Assembly (NCBI GenBank): GCA_963580455.1
Contig: OY756960.1
Coordinates: 6,200,001 to 6,264,000, forward strand
Reading direction: 5' to 3'
Source of the DNA: Euonymus europaeus
Taxonomy: Eukaryota; Streptophyta; Magnoliopsida; Celastrales; Celastraceae
Length of the DNA: 64,000 bases
The notes below the pieces were generated by a model. The model was not told the origin of the DNA. It ran no database searches and was given only the letters and a program-made list of their open reading frames with translations. Positions 35,369-47,582 of the stretch are shown one piece after another. The stretch's first letter is position 1; every line of letters starts with the position of its first letter. Position numbers and translations under genes: made by a program.

Positions 35369-36230
35369 TTACAAGGAAAGAACACAACAAAAAGGGGCTA
35401 AGCCCATACAACAGAGAGCCTGAGAATCTAAGGCAGGAACTCCAGAGCCGGACTCCTCGGCAGTAGGCACATTGGTTTGAAGAGCTGGAGGTATCTCCTC
35501 GGTTGTTTCTGCAACTGGTAGAGGAACTTGGTTTGATGCTTCCTGGTCAGCTCCCAAGTTCTCCTCTTCCACTACTTCAAGCTCCTCATCAGAGATCTCC
35601 TCCTCAGAGAAATCCATCTCACCAAGCCCCTCTTCCTCCTCTGCTTAGCCTTCCTGAAGGCTTCCAGGATCTCCTCCTTGGACTCCTCAAGATGATCCCT
35701 TCCCATGAGAGAAGGGCACAGTGGCGTAAGGATGGAAGAGTCCAGACCAGCCTTGACAAGCAGCTTCCTGGACTCCTTGACACCACCACGGAAGCCATAG
35801 CCTTCCTCCCTCAGGGCAGCCTTGAACTCCTCGGAGTCCTTGAACTTCTGGATTGTCTGCTGCTCGGCATCACCAAGGAGTCGCTCATAGGTCTCCTCGG
35901 CATTCTTCAGCTTGCGCTCTAAGGAAACCGTCCTTTCTTTCAGCTCCCTTCGTTGCCGAGCAACCTTCTCCATATGAGCAGAATAAGACTGCTGCATCTC
36001 CTCCATCTCGGCCTTCACCAAGTTTAGCTCGTTCTTGGCCTTGGTAGCCCTCTCCTCGGCAACATCAGCTCTCTCCCGCTGAACTGTCTCCTCGTAGGCA
36101 AACCGAGCAATGCCTGAGGGAAGGGCAGAGAGGTGGACAGTAGTTTGAAAAAGAAAAAAAATGTGAGTTAGAAAAATTTATCAAAAATAAAGGATACCGA
36201 GCTCAGAAGGAAGAACTCATACCTGCATGA
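35369..36230 (-). pseudogene. Antisense ORF (aORF) of Tat copy B, C-terminal part
   Basis: On the minus strand from about 36047 a highly charged, coiled-coil-like protein is encoded (MVKAEMEEMQQSY, RQRRELKERTVSLERKLKN, YERLLGDAEQQ). A conserved block FKDSEEFKAALREEGYGFRG follows, then LVKAGLDSSILTP and an acidic tail (DFSEEEISDEELEVVEEE) in a neighbouring frame, with a stop near 35369. A change of frame near 35580-35640 separates the two parts. The N-terminal half present in copy A is missing because of the 3' truncation. A splice-like boundary (CATACCTGCATGAA on the plus strand) lies near 36220. Confidence 0.65.
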
Positions 36231-36232
36231 AG

Positions 36233-37410
36233 GAAGAGGACGACGAGGACACAAATTGTGAAACCCATAGTGATCAAGAGATGGATGAACGACATTCGCA
36301 TTGCAGCTCGACTGTAGAGCTCTCCCGTGTTCAGAACTCAGGACATGTCAGCAAGCAAGAACCTAAGGAAGAAATACCTGGTTTTCTGTTTATGTAAACC
36401 GAAGGCCAACCAGCATGTCAGAGGTTATTAATGATCTTAAAGCTCAATTCACCATAACTTGCAATTCAACCAATGAAGTCTTCTCATTATTGGAGGCTAC
36501 CAGAGCTGACTCATCAACCTCAAATGAACTCACAGGTTTCACAAATTATAAATTACTGGTTTTGTTTATTCTGCCTATTCTCAGATAGACTTTCTTTTTT
36601 TGTCTTTGCCTTTTTGTCTTTCGATAGCAAAGAATAATGTAGTTAAATGGATGATCCATTCGCTACATTGTGTTGAAGCAAAATTTGAGATACTGATTTT
36701 TGTCTTGCAATATCCAAACTGCACTTGGCAACTGTAATTCCTTAATAGAATCTCTCTCTTGTGATCTATTAATTTTTTTGACTTAAGGTTGTCAATTGAA
36801 AATATTTTACTCTTGCAGTCGTTAAAATGCTGAATCCAGTAACTCTGCTTTGATCAGTTTCCCTTCACTCATCCTCATCAAGGTTTCTGATGAATTCTTC
36901 AAGTTCTAGAGATAAAGGCTATGAAAGCAGTAGTAATTTCTCAGAGGAATCATGCATGTTTTCAGGTAGCCACTAGTCCACATTGAGCAGACTATATGTT
37001 TGGGAGAAGAAACTCTACGAGGAAGTGAAGGTAAGATTCTGAACTCCTATCAATAAACTGATTATGTACTTATGGATTTTCCTTGATCATTGGTTTGAAG
37101 ACAGTGTAGTAATTGTAGCCATGCAGATTGCAAAATCATTGAGAAACTTATCACAATTTTGTCACCTTCTTGCCCTTTTTAAATAGTCTGCAGAAAAGGT
37201 TCGGATTGCATATGAGAAGATATGCAACCAACTCAGGAACCAAGATATTAAAGGAGCAGATCCCTTTGCAGTGGCTAAAACAAGGGCAGCCATCAGAGAA
37301 TTGCATATACAAATAAAGGTTTCAATACACTCAATTGAAGCTATTTCAAATAGGATCGAAAATTTGAGGGATGAAGAATTGCAGGCTCAACTTCTAGAAT
37401 TAGTTCAAGG
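36233..37410 (+). pseudogene. DUF630/DUF632 gene, 3' part (DUF632 domain beginning), broken
   Basis: After copy B the host gene resumes with an acidic exon (EEDDEDTN) and SGHVSKQEPKEEIPGF, then a 1-nt frame problem near 36395 and a segment matching SVIND..AQF...CNS.NEV.SLLEATRA up to a donor at about 36533. A second exon (about 36820-37030) has VKMLNPV, then a frame change and SSSNFSEESCMFSGSH, followed by TAG (about 36972) and LYVWEKKLYEEVK. A third exon (37188-37410) is clean: AEKVRIAYEKICNQLRNQD, KTRAAIRELHIQIKVSIHSI, LRDEELQAQLLELVQG, then a GT donor. The remaining DUF632 exons are not present before the satellite begins at 37877. The broken frames show a pseudogene. Confidence 0.82.
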
Positions 37411-37876
37411 GTATGTCATCCAACTTTCCCTCTAGTGTCCCATATTATCTAGAAATTATTCAAGGAAATCGTCATGTGGTGAAAGCACCGTTGCTCGATC
37501 CATTAGTAACGAACTCCTTTGTGTGCTCGATAACTTTCATAAAATACATGATATGTAGGAACATGTAAACCCACATATGATTGTCGCAGTGGGAAATCAT
37601 AATTATGTAGCGATAACACTCGTATTCATCTTGTAGTCATTCCTAGTGGTTTATGTGATCCATCAAATGCATCCATTCATTAACCTCTAGAAATTTGTGT
37701 AACTGAAACTTCTTATTAGAGTTTGTATCTTATGAAGCGCCCAATTTCTGTTGTGATGTGTAGAATCTTTGAATAGTCAACTTTCTTCCTGAAGTAATCA
37801 TTAGTTTAGCTCTCTAATAACTCACACACTACACACACATGTCCCACGTGATTGAAATACTTTGTACCCTAAATAA
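37411..37876. other. Intron-like remainder before the satellite
   Basis: AT-rich sequence after the GT donor at 37411. No further DUF632 exon is visible. The satellite starts at about 37877, so the gene ends here by truncation. Confidence 0.45.
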
Positions 37877-40096
37877 TTTCAGAACTTGTGGCTAGTAGGT
37901 GTCGTGTCACCTAGTTAGCAACGAAATATGGTTTCTTCAGGTAAACGGTTTTCTTAATATCTGTAGACTCCAAGTTCCGAATTCGTTGATTTTTCGCCCA
38001 ATTTCACATTAATTTTTAAGCTCTACAATCTCGACATTTGATTTTTTCGATTTCAGAACTCGTGACTAGTAGGTCTTGTGTCACCTAGTTAGCTACAAAA
38101 TGTGGTTTCTTCAGGTAAACGGTTTTCTTAATATCTGTAGACTCTGAGTTTTGAATTAATTGACTATTTTGCTCGATCTCACACTACTTTTCAAGCTCTA
38201 CAATCTCGGAATTTCATTTTTGGATTTAAGAACTCGTGGCTAGTGGGCCTCGTGTCACCTAGTTTGCTACGAAATGTGGTTTCCTCAGGTAAACGGTTTT
38301 CTTAATATTTGTAGACTCCGAGTTTTGAATTCATTGATTTTTTGCTCGATTTCACATAAATTTTTAAGCTCTACAATCCCAGAATTTCATTTTTTGATTT
38401 CACAACTCATGGCTAGTAGGTTTCGTGTCACCTAGTTAGCTACGAAATGTGGTTTCTTCAGGTAAACGGTTTTCTTAATATCTGTAGACTCCGAGTTTTG
38501 AATTCATTGATTTTTAGCTCGATTTCACACTACTCTTTGTGCTCTATGATCCTGACATTTCAGCTTTTGATTTCAGAAATTGTGGCTAGTATGTCTCATG
38601 TCACCTAATTAGCTACGAAATGTGGTTTCTTCACGTAAGGGGTTTTCTTAATATCTGTAGACTGCGACTTCCGAATTCATTGATTTTTTACTCGATTTCA
38701 AACTACTCTTCAAGCTCTACAATCCTAGCATTTCATTTTTCAATTTCAAAACTTGTGGCAAGTAGGTCTTGTGTCACCTAGTTAGCTACGAAATGTGGTT
38801 TCTTCAGGTAAACGGTTTCTTTAATATCTGTAGACTCTGAATTTTGAATTCATTGATTTGTTGCTCGATTTCACACTACTTTTCAAGCTCCACAATCCAA
38901 GCATTTCATTTTTGGATTTCATAACTCGTGGCTAGTAGGTCTCGTGTCACCTAGTTAGCTAAGGAATGTGGTTTCATCAGGTAAACGGTTTTCTTAATAT
39001 CTGTAGACTTCGAGTTTTGAATTCATTGATTTTTAACTTGATTTCACACTACTTTTCAAGCTCTACAATCTTGGCATTTCAACTTTTGATTTCAGAACTT
39101 GTGGCTAGTAGGTCACGTGTCAGCTACTTAGCTATGAAATGTGATTTCTTCAGGTAAACGGGTTTTTTAATATATGTGGACTCCGACTTTTGAATTCATT
39201 GATTTTTTGCTCGATTTCACACTATTTTTCAAGCTCCACAATCCCGACATTTCATTTTTGGATTTCAGAACTCGTGGCTAGTAGGTCTCGTGTCACCTAG
39301 TTAGCTACGAAATGTGGTTTCTTCAGGTAAACGGTTTTCCTAATATCTGTAGACTCTGAGTTTTGAATTCATTGATTTTTAGCTCAATTTCACACTACTT
39401 TTCGAGCTCTACAATCTTGGCATTTCAGCTTTTGATTTCAGAACTTGTGGCTAGTAGGTCTCGTGTCACCTAGTTATTTACAAAATGTGCTTTCTTCAGG
39501 TAAACGGTTTTTTATTATCTGTAGACTCCGACTTTTGAATTCATTAATTTCTCGCTCGATTTCACACTACTTTTCAAGCTCCACAATCTTGGATTTTCAT
39601 TTTTGGATTTCAGAACTCGTGGCTAGTAGGTCTCGTGTCACCTAGTTAGCTACGAAATGTGGTTTCTTCAGGTAAACGGTTTTCCTAATATCTGTAGACT
39701 CCGAGTTATGAATTCGTTGATTTTTCGCTCGATTTCACATTAATTTTTAAGCTCTACAATCTCGGCATTTCATTTTTCGATTTCAGAACTTGTGGCTGGT
39801 AGGTCTCATGTCATCTAGTTAGCAACGAAAAGTGGTTTCTTCAGGTAAATGGTTTTCTTAATATTTGTAGACTCTGACTTTTGAATTCATTGATTTTTTG
39901 CTCGATTTCACACTAATTTTCAAGCACTACAATCGCAACATTTCATTTTCGAATTCCAGAACTCATGGCTAGTAGGTCTCGTGTCACCTAGTTATCTACG
40001 AAATGTACTTTCTTCATATAAACGATTTTCTTAATGTCTGTAGACTCCAAGTTTCGAATTCATTGATTTTCACTCGATTTCACACTACTTTTCAAG
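37877..40096. repeat. ~174-bp satellite, block 1 (about 12.8 monomers)
   Basis: Monomers starting at AGAACT.GTGGCTAGTAGG recur at 37881, 38055, 38229, 38402 and onward, 173-174 bp apart. Conserved parts are GTGTCACCTAGTTAGCTAC, GAAATGTGGTTTCTTCAGG, TAAACGGTTTTCTTAATAT, TGAATTCATTGATTTTT and CACACTACTTTTCAAGCTC. The block ends in mid-monomer at 40096, where the Ogre-like element begins. The monomer length is in the range of plant centromeric satellites, but nothing here proves that role. Confidence 0.95.
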
Positions 40097-41563
40097 GTTT
40101 CACGTATTTATCTCAAATACATTAGTTAAAGTTAGACTCGTCTATATACTCGTTTAATCACTCGCATACACTTATATATACATTTCATGCATTATCTTGC
40201 ATGTATTAGTTAGATTATACCATGTATATATGTGATATTCATTGCCTCACATGTAAAATAGTTTCCTTGTTTATATGAGACACATAAATTCATAATCATG
40301 CATAAATTGAATAATAAAATGGTGACACTAAGTTTTCAAGAATCTCAAAAATTAAGTAGGAATGGGAGTAAGATGTGTACACTAGGTTTTCAATTTTCTT
40401 TCCCTTTGAGAATAAAATTGTGCATGACATATACGTTTAAATAGAAATAATTAATAGCACTAAATACTAACGTAGAGGTGAAAATCGAGGAAGTAAAATT
40501 AAAATATCATGATCACTTATTGGGTTTTCACAAGGAGTAGGTCATTACTTCGATTCGATAAATTTTTATAGTACGGCATTCGCATGTTCTGACATTATCA
40601 TCATATCTCTTATAAAATAAAAGTCCTTGTTCAAAATTTTGCATTTGTTCGTCATCATCTTCTATCATTTCCAAGATTTTAAACCTCAAAAGCATCGTTT
40701 GACAAGATTGACTTGGTGATAAATAAATAAAAAAAAGATGAATCCAACGAACTAGATTTTGGTGCACCCATTAACAATGTAAAATCAAACTTCAAGATGG
40801 AAAATGAATATAAGATATCGTCATAAAAAATTAGATGACTAAATTGAGAATGGGGTCAATTAATAGTGGGAGGTAGTGATCCGTGACAAAGGTGGAACAT
40901 ATCTAGGGAATGTTAAATTCTTGTGAGAATAATATCAACAGATTATTAGGGAGCCCAGTTTGAGAATGATTTACATGGTCTCATAATGGTTTTTACTGAA
41001 ATAGTGCTAGAAAGTTGACTCTAATGGGTTTGTGCATGGCTTACATGATATTGAAGAAGAGCTACAGGTTCATTAAACTTTTAGAATATGTTTGGAAGAT
41101 GTTTTCAAAATTGTTTTTCAAAATTAAAAATTGGATGAAAATTTATTTGGGAGTTACAGTTTGTGAAAACAGTTTTTAAGAAATGTGTTTCTGAAAGAAA
41201 AAAGGAACAACGAAATCATGTTTTGGTGATTTTTATTTTATTTTTATTTTTTTTTGAAATGGATCGAGGGAATTTTTGTAAATAAATTGAATTTCATATT
41301 TTTTTCCTCTCTCTCTAGCTCTACTTCTTCTTCCTCCCTATCTCTTTAGTTGTTACAATTTCCTTTCTCTCCCCAACTAGCCTCTCCCTTCTCTTTTTAT
41401 CCATCATCTCACTTGATTTACTTTCCGTCATCATTCACTAGTAGTCCTTGTTATATAATCAATTTTCTTCTGTATCTAAACTATGCATTTTTTTTATTTT
41501 GAAAATCGTTTACAAATACGATAAATCAAATAATTTTTTTTAGCACTCCTCTTATTATTATTA

Positions 41564-41595
<32 letters not shown>

Positions 41596-42064
41596 TAAGA
41601 AAAAACTATTTTTGAAGACTATACTTAAAACCGTTTTTACTCATTAAAAACGAAAATAATTTCTAAATACACTCCTACTCCCTTGTTTGCGTTGGAAATC
41701 CTTGATCCGCATAATTGGTTCTATTAGGAGGGCATTTATTTTACTCAAGAAGTAATCTCATTGTGAAAGTTTCTTAAATAATTGGGATTTAAATATCAAC
41801 TTCATTGGGGTATGTATTTTGTATTTTTGTGCGAAAATTTTGGCTAAATATAACGTTTACATATTCACAAAGAAAAACTATGCAAGAGTGAGCATAAAAA
41901 AAATAATAATAAAGTAAATAAAATAAAATAAAATAAAATAAAAATCATCACTGCACATTCAGATTTTAAGGAATGATAGTTTAAGACATGCGTTCGTTGA
42001 AGTGGCAATCAATGTCAAAAATCAACTTCATGGTGTTCATATTTAATGATAGTAAATAGGACAC

Positions 42065-42365
42065 GCACCAAAATTGGTGCAGTTTTTGGTGCGTTCCATA
42101 AGTTATTATATATTTCACCCAGGAAAATTCAGTCCAAAGAGGAAGATGATTGGCTAATATGAGGTTTTGATTTAATAAAAGTCAATTGAACACGCATCAA
42201 AACTGGGGCAGTTTTTGGTGCGAAATATACCTTATCACGTTTTTTACTCATGAAAGGTTTCGGCCCCTTGATAAAGGAATAAATTGGCCAATATTGAAGG
42301 TTACTCCCTCATAGATTTGATCATTGTTAATTGGGTGTACACCAAAACTGGGGCAGTTTTGGTGC
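42065..42365. repeat. Three spaced hairpins with GCACCAAAACTG / CAGTTTTGGTGC arms
   Basis: Copies lie near 42065-42095, 42190-42220 and 42335-42362. The third has perfect arms CACCAAAACTG and CAGTTTTGGTG around GGG. The intervals of about 125-145 bp share diverged sequence (a ..ATTGGCCAATAT.. segment), so this is a degenerate tandem repeat of about 130 bp. Confidence 0.75.
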
Positions 42366-43429
42366 AATTTTTGACTTATCATATATTTCGTCTCTGAAAT
42401 GTCCAGCTTGCTTTCATTTTCTTTACATATACCCGAAAAGAGTTTTCTGTCATCACTCACCATTATCAATTAAATATAATCAGATTATTAATTTCTTCAG
42501 CTTTGCTACTCGTATTCCTCCATTTTCATATTTCAATTCTCATTCCATATTCCAAAAGGTTTTTCATTCATTTTCAATTGTTGACATGCAGGGCCGTACT
42601 ATTTAATTTATCATTGATGAAGTGGCTAGAGGAAATTGGACGAGTGCATTAACATTACTTTTGATAAGAAATTGATGGATATTAGTATCCTAAATTCAAA
42701 AAGATTTGAATGAAGAACTTATGGTCGAATCAGGTATTATTATAAGAAGGATAATCCTAATTAAAATTTAAAAAAAAAGAAAAAAGAAAAAACAAAGGAA
42801 GTTAGAATGAACAAATAATTTTAAATTACATGCACGTATAAGTTTTAAAGAAAAATAGATAGTGATTGAGAAAGAAAAGTAGGAAAGAGTTTGAGATTGT
42901 ATCTAATAAGTTGCTAATGTGGTGCGCAAAAAGAAAAAAAAATAATATTTTTAGCGAAAGTTGTAAACTATCTCGTTTTCTCGATTTAGAGTTTAGAACA
43001 TTCTTGTTTCAAGTTGTTCACGTATGTGCTATCTTCATAACAAGCCATACACTCTTATTATATCATCTTCTTATAAATATTTTGATATTATTCATTCTTG
43101 ACCCTTGAGTGTCCTATTATTCTCTTCAGATATCTTCTTATCTTTCCTATGCGTAGCCATATTATTAAGTTTAAATTATGACAAAGTGTGCCAAAACGCT
43201 ACCCTACGTCAAGAATTTGAACAAAAAGCAGTGTGACAAGATGGGATGGATGATCGCATGAGCGTATAAGGAGGCAAAAGGTGTATTAGAAAAAATAAAA
43301 ATAAAACAATAAAAATCTTTCTTCCCAACGAGTTCATCCATATCATTATATTATGAGATTAAACTTCGGACTTGCACAGACCCAATTTTGAGTTAAGCAT
43401 CAGGACAAATTATATCATCATAGGCTCAA

Positions 43430-44620
43430 TTTTGGATTAAAATGTTTTCATTTTGGATTAAATCATTTTTTACTTTTGGGTTCATCATATGGATTAAAAG
43501 CTCTAAATTTTGGATCAAATTATTTTTAATCATGAATTATCGCGTGGGTTAAAAATTTTTACATGTGGATTAAAGTGTCCTTATTTTTGGTTCATCATGA
43601 GGATTAAAATCTTTAATTTTTAGATTAAATTATTTTTAAACCTTGGACTATCACGTGGATTAAAGTGTCTTTACCTTCGGGCTAAAATGTTTTCAATCTT
43701 GCGGATTAAAATTGTCTTTAAAATATTTTCAATTTTGGTTTATCCTACATATTAATATACCTTTAATTTCGGATTAAAATATTTGTATCTTGGATTAAAA
43801 GTATCATGTAGATTAAAATTGTTTTCAATCTTGGGTAAAATACGTTGCGGATTAAAATCGTCTAAATTTTTTGAAATAAAGTATTATGTGGATTAAATGC
43901 GTCTTGCTGATTAAAATTGTTTCCGATTTGGATAAAAATTATCCCATGGACTAAAATTGTCTTCAATTTTGGATTAAAATGTTTTGAATTATCATATGGA
44001 TTGATTAACGTTGGGAATTAAGATTGCTTGCGGATTAAATTGGCCTTCCGATTAAGAGTTTGCATTTGGATTAAAGTTATGGATTAAATTGGCCTTCCGA
44101 TTAAGAGTCGGCCTTCCGATTAATGTTCCGGATTAAATTGGCCTTCCGATTAAGAGTCGGCCTTCCGATTAATGTTCCGGATTAAATTGGCCTTCCAATT
44201 AAGAGTCGGCCTTTGGATTAATGTTCCGGATTAAATTGGCCTTCCGATTAAGAGTTGGCCTTCCGATTAAAGTTAAGGAATAAATCGTTTTTGGGATTAA
44301 ATTTGCTTTCAATTTTGGATCAAAATTGTGGATTAAAATTGCTTTAAAATATTGAGTGGATTAAAATTGCTTTGACTTTTAGATTAAAATTATTACGTGG
44401 ATTAAAATACTTTGTGGATTAAAATTGCTTTCAATTTCGGATTTAAATTATTATGTGGATTAAACTTGAGGATAAAAATATGTTATTGCTTGTAAATTTG
44501 GTGGATTAAAGTTGTATTCAATTTTGGACTAAGGTATTTTGTGGGTTAAAGTTAGTCTTCAATCTCCAGATGGGATTACATTGTGACATGGATTAAATTT
44601 TGGGTTATGATGTTTCGGAT
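43430..44620 (+). repeat. GGATTAAA-type degenerate tandem repeat with a 49-bp homogeneous core
   Basis: The motif TGGATTAAA, often followed by ATTGTTTTCAATTTTGG, recurs dozens of times with irregular spacing. Inside it a regular 49-bp unit (GGATTAAATTGGCCTTCC, GATTAAGAGTCGGCCTTCC, GATTAATGTTCC) starts at 44081, 44130, 44179 and 44228. The unit itself consists of related halves. Confidence 0.88.
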
Positions 44621-45276
44621 TATCAAATAGATAAAATGTCTTATTTCGCACACTTGGAATATTGTCACATAGTTTTAAACTCACACTCTCAAAATTGGGA
44701 TACAATACCTTTACGTGTTATTTACTACGTAAAGTCCCATAAAGGGGGGCAGCTGTTGTACCCCAATTTTTGTGACCAAAGCTAATTACAAACTTTAATC
44801 CAAGGGAGGCCCAAGACCGAGAAGGAATCAAGCCTGGCCATAGCCCAAAATACAAGCTTTTTAAGTTAAGCCCATGAATGTCAAACTAATTGAAATAAAG
44901 CTCAAAGGCCAAATCTCCAAGTAGCCCATTTGTCAATCTTTCCATCACTTGCATTCAGATATGCATATCCAAGAAGCTTCGTGGAAGATCAAAGCAAGGG
45001 TTGGTGGCCAAAATTTCGGAAGAAGATCAATCGGTCACCCACAAAATCATAAGTTTCGTTCTTAAATTGGAAACATATGGTGTGAAAGGAGAGCAAAAGG
45101 TCAGCAGTTTAGAAAGATTAAAAATGGAGAGATTTGAGGGATTTGTGATTTGTTTAAGAGATTTAAGGTTAGGTTGAAGGCATATTTTAGAAATGATATC
45201 TTTGACTAAGTCGAATTAGGAACACACAAGGGAAAGAAATCGCGTTGATTGAAGGGAATCACTGCTGAAATTTCAG

Positions 45277-45284
45277 TATAAATA
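45277..45284 (+). promoter_or_regulatory. TATA box in the long LTR
   Basis: TATAAATA, followed within about 30 bp by GAAGAAGCTGGCAGG and a C-rich leader-like stretch, is a good candidate core promoter of the LTR. Not tested. Confidence 0.5.
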
Positions 45285-46674
45285 GAAGAAATGAAGAAGC
45301 TGGCAGGGGGCGGCACTTCCTCAGCAAACCACTACCATCTTCCTCTGAACCCTCTTAAAATCATTCCTTCTACCGGCGCTACGCAACACTTCTTAACTCT
45401 TAACAGTTAGTCTTTTCTTTTTCCCTGTAGCCACCAACCTGCTATCACCCATGGCAGCTCCTTCCCTCACTTGCCATCACCGTCACCAAATCTTATCTCC
45501 ACAAATCCAACCCAAATCACCCTTTCCTCAACTTGAGGCGCTATCACTATCATTGGCCGTCTTCCCTTGACCCGCAGCCACCATTACCAGGAATCTCCCA
45601 TTCCCTCATTACCAAACCACCCGAACCATCACCCCAAAAGCCACCACCACAACAACCCATCATAATCAGATCTCCTTCTCACAGAAATTCTTCTTCCTGA
45701 GATAGCTTCACCCAAAATCAATTACTCACCCGAGCCATCGTCATAGGTATTCATATACATACATACATATATATAGGCTGCGGTGTGGATATATTATATA
45801 TTTGTAAATGCTGCTACGTATATATATATTATACATATACACATGTGCTGATACGTGAGATATATGTGTGTGTTTATTATATATATCTATGTATATGTTT
45901 GGGTGATATTGCGTACATGTGTTCATATATATATATATATATATATATTATATTGTGCGTGCGTATGTTATATATGTAGTTGAATATGGATGCTGTGTGA
46001 TGTGTATATACTTGTTTTTTTCACCTTCTTAATTATTTGTACTTGCATATGCTTATATGATACATATGGTATTTGCTGTAATTCTATGAGAATATTACTT
46101 GGAAGTTTGATGAATTTTTAATCCAAGATTCTGTTTTTCATTATAAGACAATTTGATCCCAAGTGTGTTTATTTGTTCGGTGCATTAGCCTCAAATTGGG
46201 TTGAATTAAATTAGAGATATGTTGTGCTTGTTCATGAAGGCCCTAATTATTATATTAAGGGTCCATCCGACGACGGAATCAAATGGGGAAGCATTGGATG
46301 CTATCCCGAAAGGATTCTTGAGGAAATGATTTTATGGAATTTTTACCATTGGATGGAAAGGAGTTTCACGAAGTCTAATGTGGAGCCTTCAATATAATAA
46401 TTTTATTTCGATAATAAATCATGATTTTTCAATCATACTAATTTAATAGTATGGTGAAGATGATGAGTTATCAATATAAAAAACGGGAACCGAGTCCCTT
46501 CAATGTGTAATTTTTGTTTGCTATTTGTTATTTGTTGATAATATGTTTTACTTGAAATTTGTTTTTCCATGTTATGTGATTATATGTATGAAATATATGA
46601 TTTAACATGTTAATATGTTTGATTAAGGGATTTGCGATAATTCAATATCGTATAATCCACAAAGCTCGGTCCCC

Positions 46675-46970
46675 AACATTTTATTTTTATTTTTTATTTA
46701 TTTGTATCACATTTTATTTTTATTTTATTTTATTTTTGTTTTTATTTATATTTATTTATATCCTATTTTATTTTTATCTTATTTTATTTTCGTTTTATTT
46801 TTTATATTTTATTTATTTATCTATATCTTATTTTATTTTCGTTTTATTTTAATTTTTATTTATCTATATCTTATTTTTATTTTATTTTTATTTTTATTTT
46901 ACTTTATTTTACTTTATTCTTATTTTATTTGTTCTTTATATTTATTTTACTTTATTTTAAACTTATGTAT
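46675..46970. repeat. (TTTTA)n-like low-complexity tract
   Basis: About 300 bp of ATTTTATTTT and related units inside the LTR. It makes hydrophobic Phe/Tyr/Ile-rich open frames that are not genes. Confidence 0.85.
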
Positions 46971-47582
46971 TGTATAAAAATTATATTAAAAGTCTTAGCC
47001 TACAATGGAATCAATTTGGGGAATGCATTGGATGCATTTTCGGAAAGATTCTTAAGGTGAGAGTGTATCTTGGAAATTCGACCATTGGATGGAAGAATTC
47101 CATGAACCTCAATATTAGATTTTTAATATAGTTTTTATATATTTTATAAAATTATTTTATGCTATTTGAATATAATTTACATTTACATATATTTTTATAA
47201 AGTCATTTTATTCTATTATGATATAGCCATATATATATTTAAATTATTTCATTCTATATAGCTATAATATTTTTCTAAAGATTATTTTTATTCTATATAG
47301 TTTTTGTATAATTTATATAATTATTGTACTTTACCTGCGTCACAATTAATATTTTCAGAAAAATCGTTTAATGGTATAATAAAAGTTAAATTGACAATTG
47401 TTTTTTAAAACAGTTTAAAACAGACGTTGTGGGGTGCCTTACACCTTCCCCACACGTAATAAACTCGCTTACCCTATTTCTGGATTTTCGCAGATCAAAC
47501 TATTTTTATGGTGACCAATTGCACCTATTACAATTGGTGGCGACTCTTTTATAAAAATTCATTCACAAAACGGGTTGCGACA

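Larger units (their letters stand above)
28661..36232 (+). mobile_element. Tat-lineage Ty3/gypsy retrotransposon, copy B, 3'-truncated
   Basis: Order: 5' LTR (28661-29212), PBS, gag, protease, RT, RNase H, archaeal-type RNase H, integrase, palindrome array, antisense ORF, then an abrupt change to DUF632 gene sequence near 36232. Compared with copy A, everything corresponding to about 4800-7068, including the 3' LTR, is absent. The dual RNase H and the antisense ORF place it in the Tat lineage. It sits inside the host gene in the same orientation. Confidence 0.9.
40097..44753 (+). mobile_element. Non-coding internal region of an Ogre/Tat-like LTR element (LARD-like)
   Basis: The region lies between satellite block 1 and the LTR that starts at 44754 with a polypurine tract (AAAGGGGGGCAGC at 44741-44753), so it is the 3' internal part of that element. 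No gag or pol motif is visible in 4.6 kb. It contains (TTA)n near 41550-41595, (AAATA)n near 41905-41945, three palindromic hairpins (42065-42365) and a long GGATTAAA-type array (43430-44620). The 5' end of the element is missing. Either it is a large non-autonomous derivative or only a long 3' untranslated region has survived. Confidence 0.6.
44754..47582 (+). mobile_element. Long (2.8 kb) 3' LTR of the Ogre/Tat-like element
   Basis: It begins TGTTGTACCCCAATTTTTG directly after the polypurine tract and ends AAAACGGGTTGCGACA, where satellite block 2 starts. Near the end is GGTGGCGACTC, a segment I associate with Ogre/Tat-type LTR ends. A TATAAATA box lies at 45277-45284. A T/A-rich low-complexity tract and dinucleotide repeats near 45740-45980 inflate small spurious open frames. 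The 5' LTR is not in the window. Confidence 0.72.

Noticed and set aside
45741..46977. Tyr/Ile- and Phe-rich open frames
   Set aside because: They come from TA-rich and (TTTTA)n tracts in the long LTR.
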